NCBI GenBank assembly: GCA_038209965.1
Contig: JBBQXF010000014.1
Span: forward strand, 1 to 54,623
Direction of reading: 5' to 3'
Source: JALONO01 sp038209965
GTDB lineage: Bacteria > Bacteroidota > Bacteroidia > Cytophagales > Thermoflexibacteraceae
DNA: 54,623 bases
Shown here: positions 24,236 through 33,315 of the stretch, in pieces
How positions within the stretch are numbered: position 1 is the first letter of the stretch
How the letters are laid out: each line of letters begins with the position of its first letter
The notes under the pieces: generated by a model
The model's input: only the letters and a program-made list of their open reading frames with translations
Database searches by the model: none
Told to the model about the DNA's origin: nothing
Program-made: the position numbers and the translations under genes

Positions 24236-27217
24236 CTAGAAACCGATGTTGAGCGACATGGTGTAGCTGCGCGGCAAACCAGCATCCCACACATCTACCC
24301 CGCGCACCCAAGCGTTGGCTTGGCCAGCTCCCGAGGTTTCCGACTCGATGTCATAGCCGCCTTGGTAGTTGCTGAAAGTGAGCAGGTTGGCGCCAGTAAG
24401 GGAGATAGACGCTTTTTTGATAAATGTTTTGGGCAATTTGCTCAGCAGGGATTTTGGCAAGTTATAGCCCACGGTCAAGAAGCGCAATTTCACAAAATCA
24501 GCATTTTGGATCCAGCGCGAAAAGTCGTTCACGATCCCGCCCGATCCTTGGAGCAGATCCGCCGAGGGCGTGTCCCAATAATCGGTGTGCATCCGGGTGC
24601 CGGGGCTGGCCAAATCCCTAGCCGTGGCATTAAATTTCTTCAGGCCTGCTTTACCCCCCCACAACATATTGAGGTATAACCCTTTGTAATTCACTTGATT
24701 ATTGATGTTGAAATCAAGGGCGGCAAATGGGGAGCCAAGGTATTCATCTTTGCCAGTCAGGGCGGGAGTCCAAAACCCACCCAACGCATACCCTTCGCGG
24801 ATGCGCGATTCGCCCACGAGGCCGCCCGCAATCTGGGCCACTTGGCCGGGCGCGGCCCCAATGTTAAGACTGGTCACTTCGTTTTTGAGGGTGGCCCCGG
24901 TCAGGCCGAGGTTCCAGTTGAAATCCTTGCCCCGGACTACGTCGCCGTTGATGCTGAACTCAAAGCCTTGGTTGTACATTTCGCCCACATTGATCAAGTT
25001 GTTGGTGAACCCCCGGTTGATCGCCGGGTTGACGAGTGAATTGAGCAACAGGTCGGTAAACTTTTTGCGGTAGAAGGTCAGCTCTACATTGACCCGGCCG
25101 CTCAAGAACGAAGCGTCGGCCCCAACTTCAATTTCGGTTTGGGTTTCAGGCTTGAGGTTGGGATTACCGGGGGTGTTCAGGCTGATGGCCGAAGCGCCGT
25201 TGTAGCCACCGCCGTCGAGCAGGTAAATAGGGTTGACCAGAAAGGGCTGGGGTTGAGTGCCCGAAGTGCCAATGGCCGCCCGGGCGCGGATCTTGTCGGT
25301 GATCGAGTAGCTGACCGAGGCGCGGGGATAAAAGAAAAACTTATCGACAAAAGCCGAACCGCGATCAAAACGGCCCCCCAAGTTGAGAAAAAGCTTGTCC
25401 TTGAAACCAAAAGTTTCGTTGAAATACACGCCCAAGGTTTTGACCAAACTGAACTGCTCAAAGTTTGACCCGGCATTAAAAGTTTGGTAGCTGCCCAAAA
25501 ATTCTTCGGGGGTGGTGGCTGGGCGATTTTGGAAGCGCGCGTAATAATAGGTGCGCTTGTTTTCATCGTATTGCAATCCTCCCGCCGACTTGAGGTACAT
25601 ATCGTCGTTGATGCGCCACGAATGGTTGATGCCCAAGGTAAAGGTCGTTTGCCGGAGGTTTTCTTTGTCAATGTCCAAGCGGCCGGTGGGGAACAGCGAT
25701 ACCAGGCCGAACGGGTAAATCATTTTGCCATCAATGGCGCTGTTGTCCACCCCGAAGTTGGCATCCACGACCAAATTAGAGGTGAGGTTGTACTTGGCAT
25801 TGATGCTGCCGATGATCCGCTGCATGTCATTCTCCCGGCGCAGCTTGCTGTACGCTTCGGGCGATTGGATGCCCAAGTTTTTGCCGAAGGGATCGTTGGG
25901 GTTGCGCACCTCTTGCAAGCGCATGAAGGGCATGGCGTTGGAATTTCGCGCCCATGAATTGACCACAAAAAAACCGGGCGAACCACCGGGCAACATTAGG
26001 CGGCGGTCGGCTGAGTAGTCGGCATTGGCCCGGATCTCAAACTTGGTGGTGGGCCGCGAGGTAACGCTCAGCCGGAAACCATTGGCGTTGAAAGAAGTGC
26101 CTTTTTGGTGGCCGATGTTGGTTTGGGTGCTGGCCGAGGCGTAGTAGCTCAGCTTATTGTCGCCCCCACTCACCCGGAACGTGTGGCGGTTGAACGAACC
26201 CTGTTGGAACGGTTCGGTCATCCAGCTGGTGCCGGGGTTGTTTTGGGTCCAACTGTCAATTTCGGTCTGGGAATAGCGCAGGGCCACGTTGGCCACGCTT
26301 TGGTTCACTAGGCCGGCCCATTGGGTAATTTCGTTGTTGGTCCAGTCTTGTTTGTACTTGAGCACGCCCCGGTGGACTTGGGTGATGCCCGCATCGAGGC
26401 TGTATTCAAAAGTGGGGGAGCCACCGCCGCCGCTCTTGGTCTTGACCACGATCACGCCCGAAGAGGCCCGCGATCCGTAGAGTGAGGCGGCTGCTGCCCC
26501 TTTGAGCACTTCCAGGCTCTCAATGTCTTCGGGGTTGATGGCAGCCAATCCCCGGGTTCCGCCGTTCATCCCGAAAGAGGCTGATCCGGTGTTGCCCGTG
26601 GATCCGGTGGTCGTATTGCGGTTAGAGTTGTCCAAGAAAATGCCATCCACGATCACCAGCGGCTCAGAGGCCCCGATGATGGAGTTGCCGCCCCGGATCC
26701 GGAACCGGAAACCGCCCCCCGGTGCGCCATCGGTTGAGTAGGCTTCCACTCCGGCCAAGCGGCCCACGAGTGCGTCCTCTACGGTGACCACGGGCAGTTC
26801 GTCGATGGTTTTGGCCGAAACGGTGGCCCGTGAAGTGCCCAGTTCTTTCTGTTTGACCTGCACCGCCAACCCGGTGACCACGATGTCCTCCAAGTACAAA
26901 TCGGCCGCTTCCAATGCAATGTCAAATGTCTTGGTTTCACCCTCCGCCACCGAAATAGCCTGCTCTTTTTCTTTGAAACCAATGTTGCGGACGATCATGG
27001 TAAGTGTGCGACCTGCGGGCACGCCCGATAGGCGGTAGTTGCCGTCCACATCGACCGCTGTGCCCAAGGTAGTGCCCTTGATTTGCAGCGTGGCTCCCAC
27101 CAGTGCTTCATTATTGGTCACGTGGGTCACTTTGCCCACCAGTATCCCAGTTTGGGCTTGAACCAAGCCGCCGCCAAGCATAAGCGACGAGATTAATAAA
27201 GTAAGATATTTTAGCAT
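24236..27217 (-). CDS. SusC/RagA-family TonB-dependent outer-membrane transporter (pair 1)
   Basis: 993 residues. A signal peptide (about 1-22) is followed by a CarboxypepD-reg-like domain (about 24-105; GILVGKVTHVTNNEALVGAT), a plug domain with ELPVVTVEDALVGRLAGVEA, the SusC-specific PLVIVDGIFLDN and ASLYGSRASSGVIVVKTKSG, and a 22-stranded barrel region ending in MSLNIGF. It imports a substrate delivered by its SusD partner, using TonB/ExbBD energy. No sigma/anti-sigma pair or hydrolase is adjacent, so regulation and substrate stay open. The upstream region (27218-27508) is AT-rich and shared with a divergent methyltransferase gene. Confidence 0.93.
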   Translation of the reverse strand: MLKYLTLLISSLMLGGGLVQAQTGILVGKVTHVTNNEALVGATLQIKGTTLGTAVDVDGNYRLSGVPAGRTLTMIVRNIGFKEKEQAISVAEGETKTFDIALEAADLYLEDIVVTGLAVQVKQKELGTSRATVSAKTIDELPVVTVEDALVGRLAGVEAYSTDGAPGGGFRFRIRGGNSIIGASEPLVIVDGIFLDNSNRNTTTGSTGNTGSASFGMNGGTRGLAAINPEDIESLEVLKGAAAASLYGSRASSGVIVVKTKSGGGGSPTFEYSLDAGITQVHRGVLKYKQDWTNNEITQWAGLVNQSVANVALRYSQTEIDSWTQNNPGTSWMTEPFQQGSFNRHTFRVSGGDNKLSYYASASTQTNIGHQKGTSFNANGFRLSVTSRPTTKFEIRANADYSADRRLMLPGGSPGFFVVNSWARNSNAMPFMRLQEVRNPNDPFGKNLGIQSPEAYSKLRRENDMQRIIGSINAKYNLTSNLVVDANFGVDNSAIDGKMIYPFGLVSLFPTGRLDIDKENLRQTTFTLGINHSWRINDDMYLKSAGGLQYDENKRTYYYARFQNRPATTPEEFLGSYQTFNAGSNFEQFSLVKTLGVYFNETFGFKDKLFLNLGGRFDRGSAFVDKFFFYPRASVSYSITDKIRARAAIGTSGTQPQPFLVNPIYLLDGGGYNGASAISLNTPGNPNLKPETQTEIEVGADASFLSGRVNVELTFYRKKFTDLLLNSLVNPAINRGFTNNLINVGEMYNQGFEFSINGDVVRGKDFNWNLGLTGATLKNEVTSLNIGAAPGQVAQIAGGLVGESRIREGYALGGFWTPALTGKDEYLGSPFAALDFNINNQVNYKGLYLNMLWGGKAGLKKFNATARDLASPGTRMHTDYWDTPSADLLQGSGGIVNDFSRWIQNADFVKLRFLTVGYNLPKSLLSKLPKTFIKKASISLTGANLLTFSNYQGGYDIESETSGAGQANAWVRGVDVWDAGLPRSYTMSLNIGF

Positions 27218-27508
27218 ACGTATTAGGGTTAATATTCACTAAAATTGAAAAAAATACTGGAACTACCGCCGCAAAAGTTGGCTTTCCCACTATAAATTTT
27301 CAATCTGAACGAATGTTTAAGATTTGAAAAACGAAAATTAGTTAATAACATTAATTAAATCTAGGAAAGCCAAAAAAATCTCACATAAATTTATTGGGCG
27401 GGGAACTGGCTCGCGCAGGCACGCCCAAAACGGGGAATGTCAGTCTTTTACCGTTATTTTGTTGGTCTGTGCGCAAGCTCCGTTTTGGGGAGCCGCCAAC
27501 CCAAGCCC
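27218..27508. other. Divergent AT-rich intergenic region
   Basis: This 291-base gap should contain promoters for SusC 1 (leftward) and the RRNAD1-like methyltransferase (rightward). No exact TAnnTTTG box was found on either strand at a sensible distance, and no gene or repeat is supported. Confidence 0.45.
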
Positions 27509-28711
27509 ATGATTGATTATCGAACCCAATTTTTTACTTCCCTTGAGGCCAGCCTTGGGGACAACACCTTCGTAAAACTGTCGTTGGGCACTTACCGAGG
27601 CAATGAAACTGACCTCAAAAGCCTGATTGTTAAAAAGGTATTGATCAAACGCGAGGAAAAATTCAGTTTTACCTATCGCTACAAGACCAAAGATTTGGTC
27701 AAGAACTACACCCTGACCGAAAGCCTACTACTGCTCCAAGCCCTTTTGCAGGCCGAGGGGTTTCGGTCAGCCAATTTGTTTGATCTGGCCCATGATTTAT
27801 ATTATGAATGGCTTCACGCAGAGAAGTCCGTTCTCAAAAAGAACAAACCCAGCCATACGGCCCCGCCCTCACTGGCGCACGACCAACCCAAGGCGCGGCT
27901 GATCGCGGCCCAGGGCAAAGGCTATCTCCATGAGCTGGGCATCACCGACGCAGCGGGCACAGTCCACAAAAACGCCCAGGACAAATACCGCCAAATCAAC
28001 CATTACATCGAGATTTTGCGCCCGCTGCTCCAAGCACTCCCCACCCGTGAAAAAATCAAAGTGGTGGACATGGGCGCGGGCAAAGGCTATTTGACCTTCG
28101 CGCTGTACGACTTTTTGAACAATTCGTGCCAATTGCCCGCCGACATCACTGGGATTGAGCACCGGCAAGAGCTGGTGGATTTGTGCAATAAAGTGGCTTT
28201 GGCCGCCCAATTTACCGGTTTGCACTTTGTCCCCGGCCGCATTGCCGATCATGCCAGCGAGGATTTCAACATCCTGATTGCGCTCCATGCCTGCGACACG
28301 GCCACCGACGATGCCATTGCCAAGGGCATTGCCGCTGGGGCTGACCTAATTTTGGCCGCACCGTGCTGCCACAAACAGATCCGGCGCGAAATGGAAGCCA
28401 GTAAAACCAAAAATGAACTGGATTTTTTGCTCAAACACGGCATCTTCCTCGAGCGACAGGCCGAAATGGTGACCGATGGCCTCCGGGCCTTGATCCTGGA
28501 ATATTTTGGCTACTCGGCCAAAGTGGTCGAGTTTGTCTCGGACGCCCACACCCCCAAAAACGTCTTGATCATTGGTCAGAAAAAAAGCGGCCCTCTTGTG
28601 GCCCAGCCATTGATTTTGCGCAAGATCCGGGAAACCAAAGCCTACTTTGGGATCACCACTCACCACTTGGAAAAAAGGCTGGGGTTAGACCAATTGCCCG
28701 ATTTGGTCTAA
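27509..28711 (+). CDS. RRNAD1/METTL25-like SAM-dependent methyltransferase
   Basis: 400 residues from the ATG at 27509; an upstream start at 27437 adds 24 residues. The SAM motif is KVVDMGAGKGYLTFALYDFL, with GIEHRQELVDLCNKVA (motif II), NILIALHACDTATDDAI (motif IV) and LAAPCCHKQIRRE (the C-C-H-K stretch characteristic of the PF13679 methyltransferase group). The N-terminal 130 residues form a separate alpha/beta region with FVKLSLGTYRG. Related proteins modify RNA or small metabolites; the acceptor here is not known. It is a monocistronic cytoplasmic protein without a signal peptide. Confidence 0.87.
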   Translation: MIDYRTQFFTSLEASLGDNTFVKLSLGTYRGNETDLKSLIVKKVLIKREEKFSFTYRYKTKDLVKNYTLTESLLLLQALLQAEGFRSANLFDLAHDLYYEWLHAEKSVLKKNKPSHTAPPSLAHDQPKARLIAAQGKGYLHELGITDAAGTVHKNAQDKYRQINHYIEILRPLLQALPTREKIKVVDMGAGKGYLTFALYDFLNNSCQLPADITGIEHRQELVDLCNKVALAAQFTGLHFVPGRIADHASEDFNILIALHACDTATDDAIAKGIAAGADLILAAPCCHKQIRREMEASKTKNELDFLLKHGIFLERQAEMVTDGLRALILEYFGYSAKVVEFVSDAHTPKNVLIIGQKKSGPLVAQPLILRKIRETKAYFGITTHHLEKRLGLDQLPDLV

Positions 28712-28806
28712 TTTTGCCTATCTTGCACTAAGTACGATTTATGTATGTTTTCTCTGGTTTGGAGTATTTTTTGCAATGAATCCTACTGTTGAAACACTTT
28801 GATCAA

Positions 28807-31392
28807 ATGCAGAAAACGAAATATTTGCTATGTGGTTTATGGCTGGTACTTTGGCTGGCTGTTCCAGCAATGGCCCAAAAAAGTAAAACCAAGCCTGCCG
28901 CCAAGCCAACCACCAAACCGGTGGTCAAAACTCCAGTGAAGAGCAGAGTAATTACCACCGCGCCCGTCCAGAAAGCTGAGAGCACCAAGTCGGCAGTGGC
29001 TACGCTGGCTCTCTCCCCAGAAAAATCGGAAAAGTACCATGCACGGATCCGCGAACTGATCGAGAACATGGAAGCCCAGTACAACATCTTGGGCAGCACT
29101 GACTACGATCTTTCTGATAAAAGTACAGTCATTAATGAATCGTTTGGCGATATTTACCGCGATGACAAGGTGCAGATCGAAGATGATCTGGTCGAAGGCC
29201 GGAGTACTGCCTACAATAAAAACATCAAAAGTTATTTACAAGACATTGTTACTTTCTTCGGTGAGGCAAAGTTTGTGCTAGAACTGGCCAAGATCGACCC
29301 ACCGATTGTAACTGAAGATGGGCACACTTCGTTCAAAGTGACCCTAAACCGCAATTTGACCGCCACGACCAAAAACGGGCAGAGCATTAACCGGACTGTT
29401 AAGCGATTTGTGGAGATTAACATCGTCGATCAGGCCAAGGATGAGCTAAAAGTGGTGAGCGTTTACACCACTGGAGCCGGTGGTGTGGTCGGGCTCCAGT
29501 TTTGGTGGGCCGGACTTCCCCCCGAGTGGAAAACGCTTGGCATGGGCGCGATGGCGATCCCCGACACTGTGGCCACCGAAGATCAACTCAAGCAATGGAC
29601 TGAGGTCAGCGCGCTCAGCCTGCGTGACCGCCCAACCCTGAGCGACTTGACTCCTTTGGCAGCTTTCAAAAATATTAGACAATTAGATATTTCCAATACT
29701 GGCGTAGAAGACATCGGCCCGGTGCGGGATCTGATCAGGCTGGTCGTTCTCAACGCTACTGGTACCAAAATATTGGCCATTGATGCCCTCAATTTCTTGG
29801 TCAGCCTTACCGAAGTAAATTTGGACGGAACTAAAATCACCAGCATCAAACCGCTCACCAACTTGGTCAATTTGGAAAAAGTGAGCCTGCAAAACACCCT
29901 CGTGCGCGACTTGGCCCCACTGGCAGGCGCGGCCAAGCTACGACACTTGGCCTTGGCCGGCTCTCCAGCGGAATCGGTTGGTCCGCTCAGCAACCTGAGG
30001 GGCTTGCAAACCTTGGATTTATCTAGTTCCAAAGTAACCAATCTGGCACCCTTGAGCAATCTGGGGGCACTGCTAGAATTGGTGTTGGACAATACCGATG
30101 TCAAATCAGTCGCCAGCCTCCAGTCGCTTACTGCCCTTCAAGTGCTCTCGCTCAACGGATCAGCGGTGGCCAATTTAGCTGGACTGGGCAAAATGCCCGC
30201 ACTCAAAACGATTTATGCCGACAATACCGATATTAAGCGGAGTGCCGCCCAAGCCCATCTTTTGGCCAATCCTGCGTCTCTGGTGGTTTTTGAAACAGCG
30301 GCCCTCAAAAAATGGTGGAAGGATTGTCCCGAAAATTGGAAAGTCCTCTTCCAAAAATCCAACAAATTCAGTGGGGACCCCACCAAAGAACAACTGGCCC
30401 AATTGGCCAATTTGAACGAAATAGACTTGGAAGGACAGGCCGCAATCAACACACTGGCCCCCTTGCAAGCTTTGCCCGAATTGCGCTCGGTGCGAGCCGC
30501 CAACACCACGGTAGTGGATCTCGTCCCCCTGGCCCGCCTGGCTCACCTAAAAACCCTGAATTTGGACAACACCAAAGTAACAGACTTGAAACCACTGGCA
30601 GCCCTGGCCGAACTAGAGGAATTGCGGGTGGCAGGCACTCCCCTCAACAGTTTTGCGGGCTTAGAAAAACTGGCCAAACTCAAACTGGTGTATGCCGATG
30701 AAGCGGCCGTATCCCGCAACAGCAAAGCCGTGATCGAGTTTATTGAGATACAGCCCCAGTGTTTGTTGATTTATAAAACCGATGTTCTGCAAAAGTGGTG
30801 GAAGGGCTTGTCGCCCGATTGGCAACAAGTTTTTGGGCAATATGAGAAGTTTGCCGATCCCAAAACCCCCGCAACCGAAGGACTGCACCACTTGGCCTTG
30901 CTCAAATCCTTGGAAATCAACCAGCCACGCATCAACAGCCTCCAACCCGGCACTATTCTTTATCGATTGGAATCGCTGAGTTTTACCAACACGCAGATCA
31001 GTGATTTGACACCCGTGGCCTCGTTCTCGCGCTTGATCACGCTTCGCTGTCCCAAAAACCCAATTGGCGACTTATCACCAATCGGCGGGATGCAATCGCT
31101 GCGGTTCCTGGATTGCGAAAACACCGCGATTGACAATTTGGAGCCCCTCGCCGGACTTACCAAATTGAAAGAGCTGCATTTTTCGGGCACTCAGGTCAAA
31201 AAACTCAAAGGATTGGAAAGCATGACCGGGCTGGAAACGTTGGAGTTTTACAGTACAGCGGTAAATAGCCTTAAATCCTTGGAAGGGTTGCCCAAGCTCA
31301 AACTGATCAAATGCTACAATACCAAGCTTTCCAAAGGGGATATTTCGGGGTTCAAAAAAGCGCAACCCAAGTGTGAAGTCATTCATTATTAA
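28807..31392 (+). CDS. Secreted protein with three tandem leucine-rich-repeat solenoids
   Basis: 861 residues from the ATG at 28807, with a signal peptide (MQKTKYLLCGLWLVLWLAVPAMA) and a Lys/Pro/Thr linker. Residues about 75-225 form a domain with STVINESFGDIYRDDKVQIE and RSTAYNKNIKSYLQDIVTFF that I recall from other Bacteroidota secreted proteins but cannot name. The rest is internalin-like repeats of about 22 residues (L..L..L..L.L..T.I.D..PL). A tryptophan motif WW(K/A)..P.W recurs at 233-234, 503-504 and 664-665, each opening a new LRR run; closing segments (e.g. KLVYADEAAVSRNSKAVIEF then IQPQCLLIYK) also recur. LRRs bind proteins; the ligand is unknown. Confidence 0.87.
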   Translation: MQKTKYLLCGLWLVLWLAVPAMAQKSKTKPAAKPTTKPVVKTPVKSRVITTAPVQKAESTKSAVATLALSPEKSEKYHARIRELIENMEAQYNILGSTDYDLSDKSTVINESFGDIYRDDKVQIEDDLVEGRSTAYNKNIKSYLQDIVTFFGEAKFVLELAKIDPPIVTEDGHTSFKVTLNRNLTATTKNGQSINRTVKRFVEINIVDQAKDELKVVSVYTTGAGGVVGLQFWWAGLPPEWKTLGMGAMAIPDTVATEDQLKQWTEVSALSLRDRPTLSDLTPLAAFKNIRQLDISNTGVEDIGPVRDLIRLVVLNATGTKILAIDALNFLVSLTEVNLDGTKITSIKPLTNLVNLEKVSLQNTLVRDLAPLAGAAKLRHLALAGSPAESVGPLSNLRGLQTLDLSSSKVTNLAPLSNLGALLELVLDNTDVKSVASLQSLTALQVLSLNGSAVANLAGLGKMPALKTIYADNTDIKRSAAQAHLLANPASLVVFETAALKKWWKDCPENWKVLFQKSNKFSGDPTKEQLAQLANLNEIDLEGQAAINTLAPLQALPELRSVRAANTTVVDLVPLARLAHLKTLNLDNTKVTDLKPLAALAELEELRVAGTPLNSFAGLEKLAKLKLVYADEAAVSRNSKAVIEFIEIQPQCLLIYKTDVLQKWWKGLSPDWQQVFGQYEKFADPKTPATEGLHHLALLKSLEINQPRINSLQPGTILYRLESLSFTNTQISDLTPVASFSRLITLRCPKNPIGDLSPIGGMQSLRFLDCENTAIDNLEPLAGLTKLKELHFSGTQVKKLKGLESMTGLETLEFYSTAVNSLKSLEGLPKLKLIKCYNTKLSKGDISGFKKAQPKCEVIHY

Positions 31393-31548
31393 AGTTCACT
31401 GAAATAATCATTGGCCGGTTAGTGCTGGGCGGATACGCCGATGCACCATCAGTTTTAGGCTACCGAGAAGAGTTAACCATTGACAATCAAAAAAACCAAT
31501 TCGATCAATCGCCTAAATCACCATCAGCTTAGTCAAAAAAACAAATAA

Positions 31549-32433
31549 ATGAAAAAAATCCTGTTGTTCGTGCTTTTGGGCTGCGCTTTGGGCACTTTCC
31601 CACAGGCCAGCCAAGCCCAGCTCCTGTGGGAAATCAGTGGTAATGGCCTCAAACATCCTTCCTATCTGTTTGGCACGATGCACCTGAGCGACAAGCGGGT
31701 GACCCGGCTGAATGATTCGACTTGGAAAGCTTTCAACCGCAGCGAAGTGTTTGCGGGAGAAATGATTTTGGACCAGTCGCTGGCTTTTAAGGCAATGGGC
31801 ATGATCATGTCGCCGCCCGACAGCACGCTGCCCGCGCTCCTCTCCCCAGAAAAGTACCAAGTGGTGCAGGAGAAACTAGCCGAGAAATTTGGCCCCATGT
31901 CAAGTATGTTTGAGCGCATGAAACCACTGTTCCTCTCCCCGCTGCTGGCCAATAAAGATGGCGACTTGATGGATCCCGAAAAAATGAAGCAGGGTGGCAA
32001 ACCCTTGGATCTGTACTTGCAGGAAATGGCCACCGACCGTAAAATGGAAGTGGTGGGGCTTGAAACTTTTGAAGAGCAGATGGATGCCTTCAACAGCATC
32101 CCGCTAAAGCTACAAGCTGAAATGCTATATGAACAAATAGTGGGCGAAGGCTCGGAAGAGAGCAGTGCCAACAGCATGGAAAAGATGATCGGCCTCTACC
32201 AACGGCAGGAACTGGACAGTTTGTTTGACCTGACGTCCAAGGAATTATCAGCCAACCTGAACGAGCAACTGCTCACTAAACGCAACTTCAACATGGCCGA
32301 CCGAATGGAAAAGCTGATGGCAACTAAGCGGGTATTTACCGGTGTGGGGGCGGCGCACTTGCCCGGGGCTTCCGGTGTGATTGAACTGTTGCGCAAAAAA
32401 GGCTACAAAGTTAAACCGGTCAAGTTTAAATAG
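31549..32433 (+). CDS. TraB/GumN-family protein
   Basis: 294 residues with a signal peptide (MKKILLFVLLGCALGTFPQASQA). The family opening LLWEISGNGLKHPSYLFGTM then HLSD, and the end VFTGVGAAHLPGASGVIELL with RKKGYKV, contain the two GxxH motifs (GTMH and GAAH) of the TraB/GumN superfamily, proposed to be metal-dependent peptidases. The middle ETFEEQMDAFNSIPLKLQAE fits too. Periplasmic or surface location follows from the signal. Substrate unknown. The stop codon lies 2 bases from that of the convergent gene at 32436. Confidence 0.9.
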   Translation: MKKILLFVLLGCALGTFPQASQAQLLWEISGNGLKHPSYLFGTMHLSDKRVTRLNDSTWKAFNRSEVFAGEMILDQSLAFKAMGMIMSPPDSTLPALLSPEKYQVVQEKLAEKFGPMSSMFERMKPLFLSPLLANKDGDLMDPEKMKQGGKPLDLYLQEMATDRKMEVVGLETFEEQMDAFNSIPLKLQAEMLYEQIVGEGSEESSANSMEKMIGLYQRQELDSLFDLTSKELSANLNEQLLTKRNFNMADRMEKLMATKRVFTGVGAAHLPGASGVIELLRKKGYKVKPVKFK

Positions 32434-32435
32434 CC

Positions 32436-33167
32436 TTAATTCCTGATGGCTTCAAGTTTACTTTTGAGGCGCAAATTTTGGTCAGTGTCCAGTTTTTCAT
32501 TATCGTCCAGATAGATTTGGTTGTCTATCCCATGAGCAATGATCTCGATCATGGCTTCCCGGGCCGCGGTGTCCAGCCGCCGCAATGCGGTGACTACCCG
32601 CTCAGGATGGTTGGCAAAACACTGGGCCAAGGCCACCGAGGGCATTTCGCTTTGAGCACCCCGGTCGGCCCAAAGAGTGGCGAAGAGCTGTTGTAGCGTG
32701 GCCATGTCCTGCGACTTGCGGAAATAATCGGCAAATTCACTTAGCAAAGGATCAAACTTTTCATCATTAAATTTTTCCACCACCAGTCGCATCGCCGTTT
32801 GGGTGGTCTGTTTGGGCGCTTCGATCTGCACCCGAAAGGTGTCGGCCAGTTGTTGGTAGGCCCGAAATACCGAATCAAATAGCACCTTTTGGGCCGCCAA
32901 CGGCAGTTCGCTGATCAAGGCCACTTGATCGGCTGGCACAGAGCCCGATTGATAATCCACCACCGATTGGGCTGGCCACCAAGACTGGGGATTTTTCTCA
33001 CAATAGATAAAATCGCCAAATTGGGCCGGTTGCCGCTGGGCAGTTGGACTGGATGCAAGGTGCCAGCTCGGGGAGCGGTGGACAAACACCGCCAATTGGA
33101 ACTGCCCCAAAGCCGAAAGAAATGGCAACAACAGGAAGGTGAGCCAACTGAACAAAAACAATTTCAT
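32436..33167 (-). CDS. Secreted protein of unknown function
   Basis: 243 residues with a signal peptide (MKLFLFSWLTFLLLPFLSALG). The mature part begins with a beta-rich section (FQLAVFVHRSPSWHLASSPT, FGDFIYCEKNPQSWW) and ends with a charged helical half (TQTAMRLVVEKFNDEKFDPL, RKSQDMATLQQLFATLWADR, AAREAMIEIIAHGIDNQIY). No domain is recognised. It converges end to end with the TraB/GumN gene, which suggests no functional link. The downstream terminator is not obvious. Confidence 0.72.
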   Translation of the reverse strand: MKLFLFSWLTFLLLPFLSALGQFQLAVFVHRSPSWHLASSPTAQRQPAQFGDFIYCEKNPQSWWPAQSVVDYQSGSVPADQVALISELPLAAQKVLFDSVFRAYQQLADTFRVQIEAPKQTTQTAMRLVVEKFNDEKFDPLLSEFADYFRKSQDMATLQQLFATLWADRGAQSEMPSVALAQCFANHPERVVTALRRLDTAAREAMIEIIAHGIDNQIYLDDNEKLDTDQNLRLKSKLEAIRN

Positions 33168-33260
33168 AAATGGATAGCGGTCTGAAAAGCTGAAAATAAA
33201 GTGCCAAAGTAATCAAAATCAGGGGAGGGATTATCGTTTTGCCCCCTTGGTTTGGTTCCA

Positions 33261-33284
33261 GCCCGGCGATAATGGTTGCCGGGC
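33261..33284. terminator. Possible hairpin upstream of the hypothetical and after the symporter
   Basis: GCCCGGC (33261-33267) and GCCGGGC (33278-33284) form a 7-bp GC-rich stem with a 10-base loop, 31 bases beyond the stop codon of the leftward symporter gene. It has no T tract, so terminator activity is uncertain. Confidence 0.4.
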
Positions 33285-33315
33285 CAGAGCGTCTTTAAGC
33301 TTCGTTTACCCCAAT

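Noticed and set aside
24320..25957. Several 110-160-codon rightward frames inside SusC 1
   Set aside because: Antisense to a clear SusC gene; no signal peptides or motifs.
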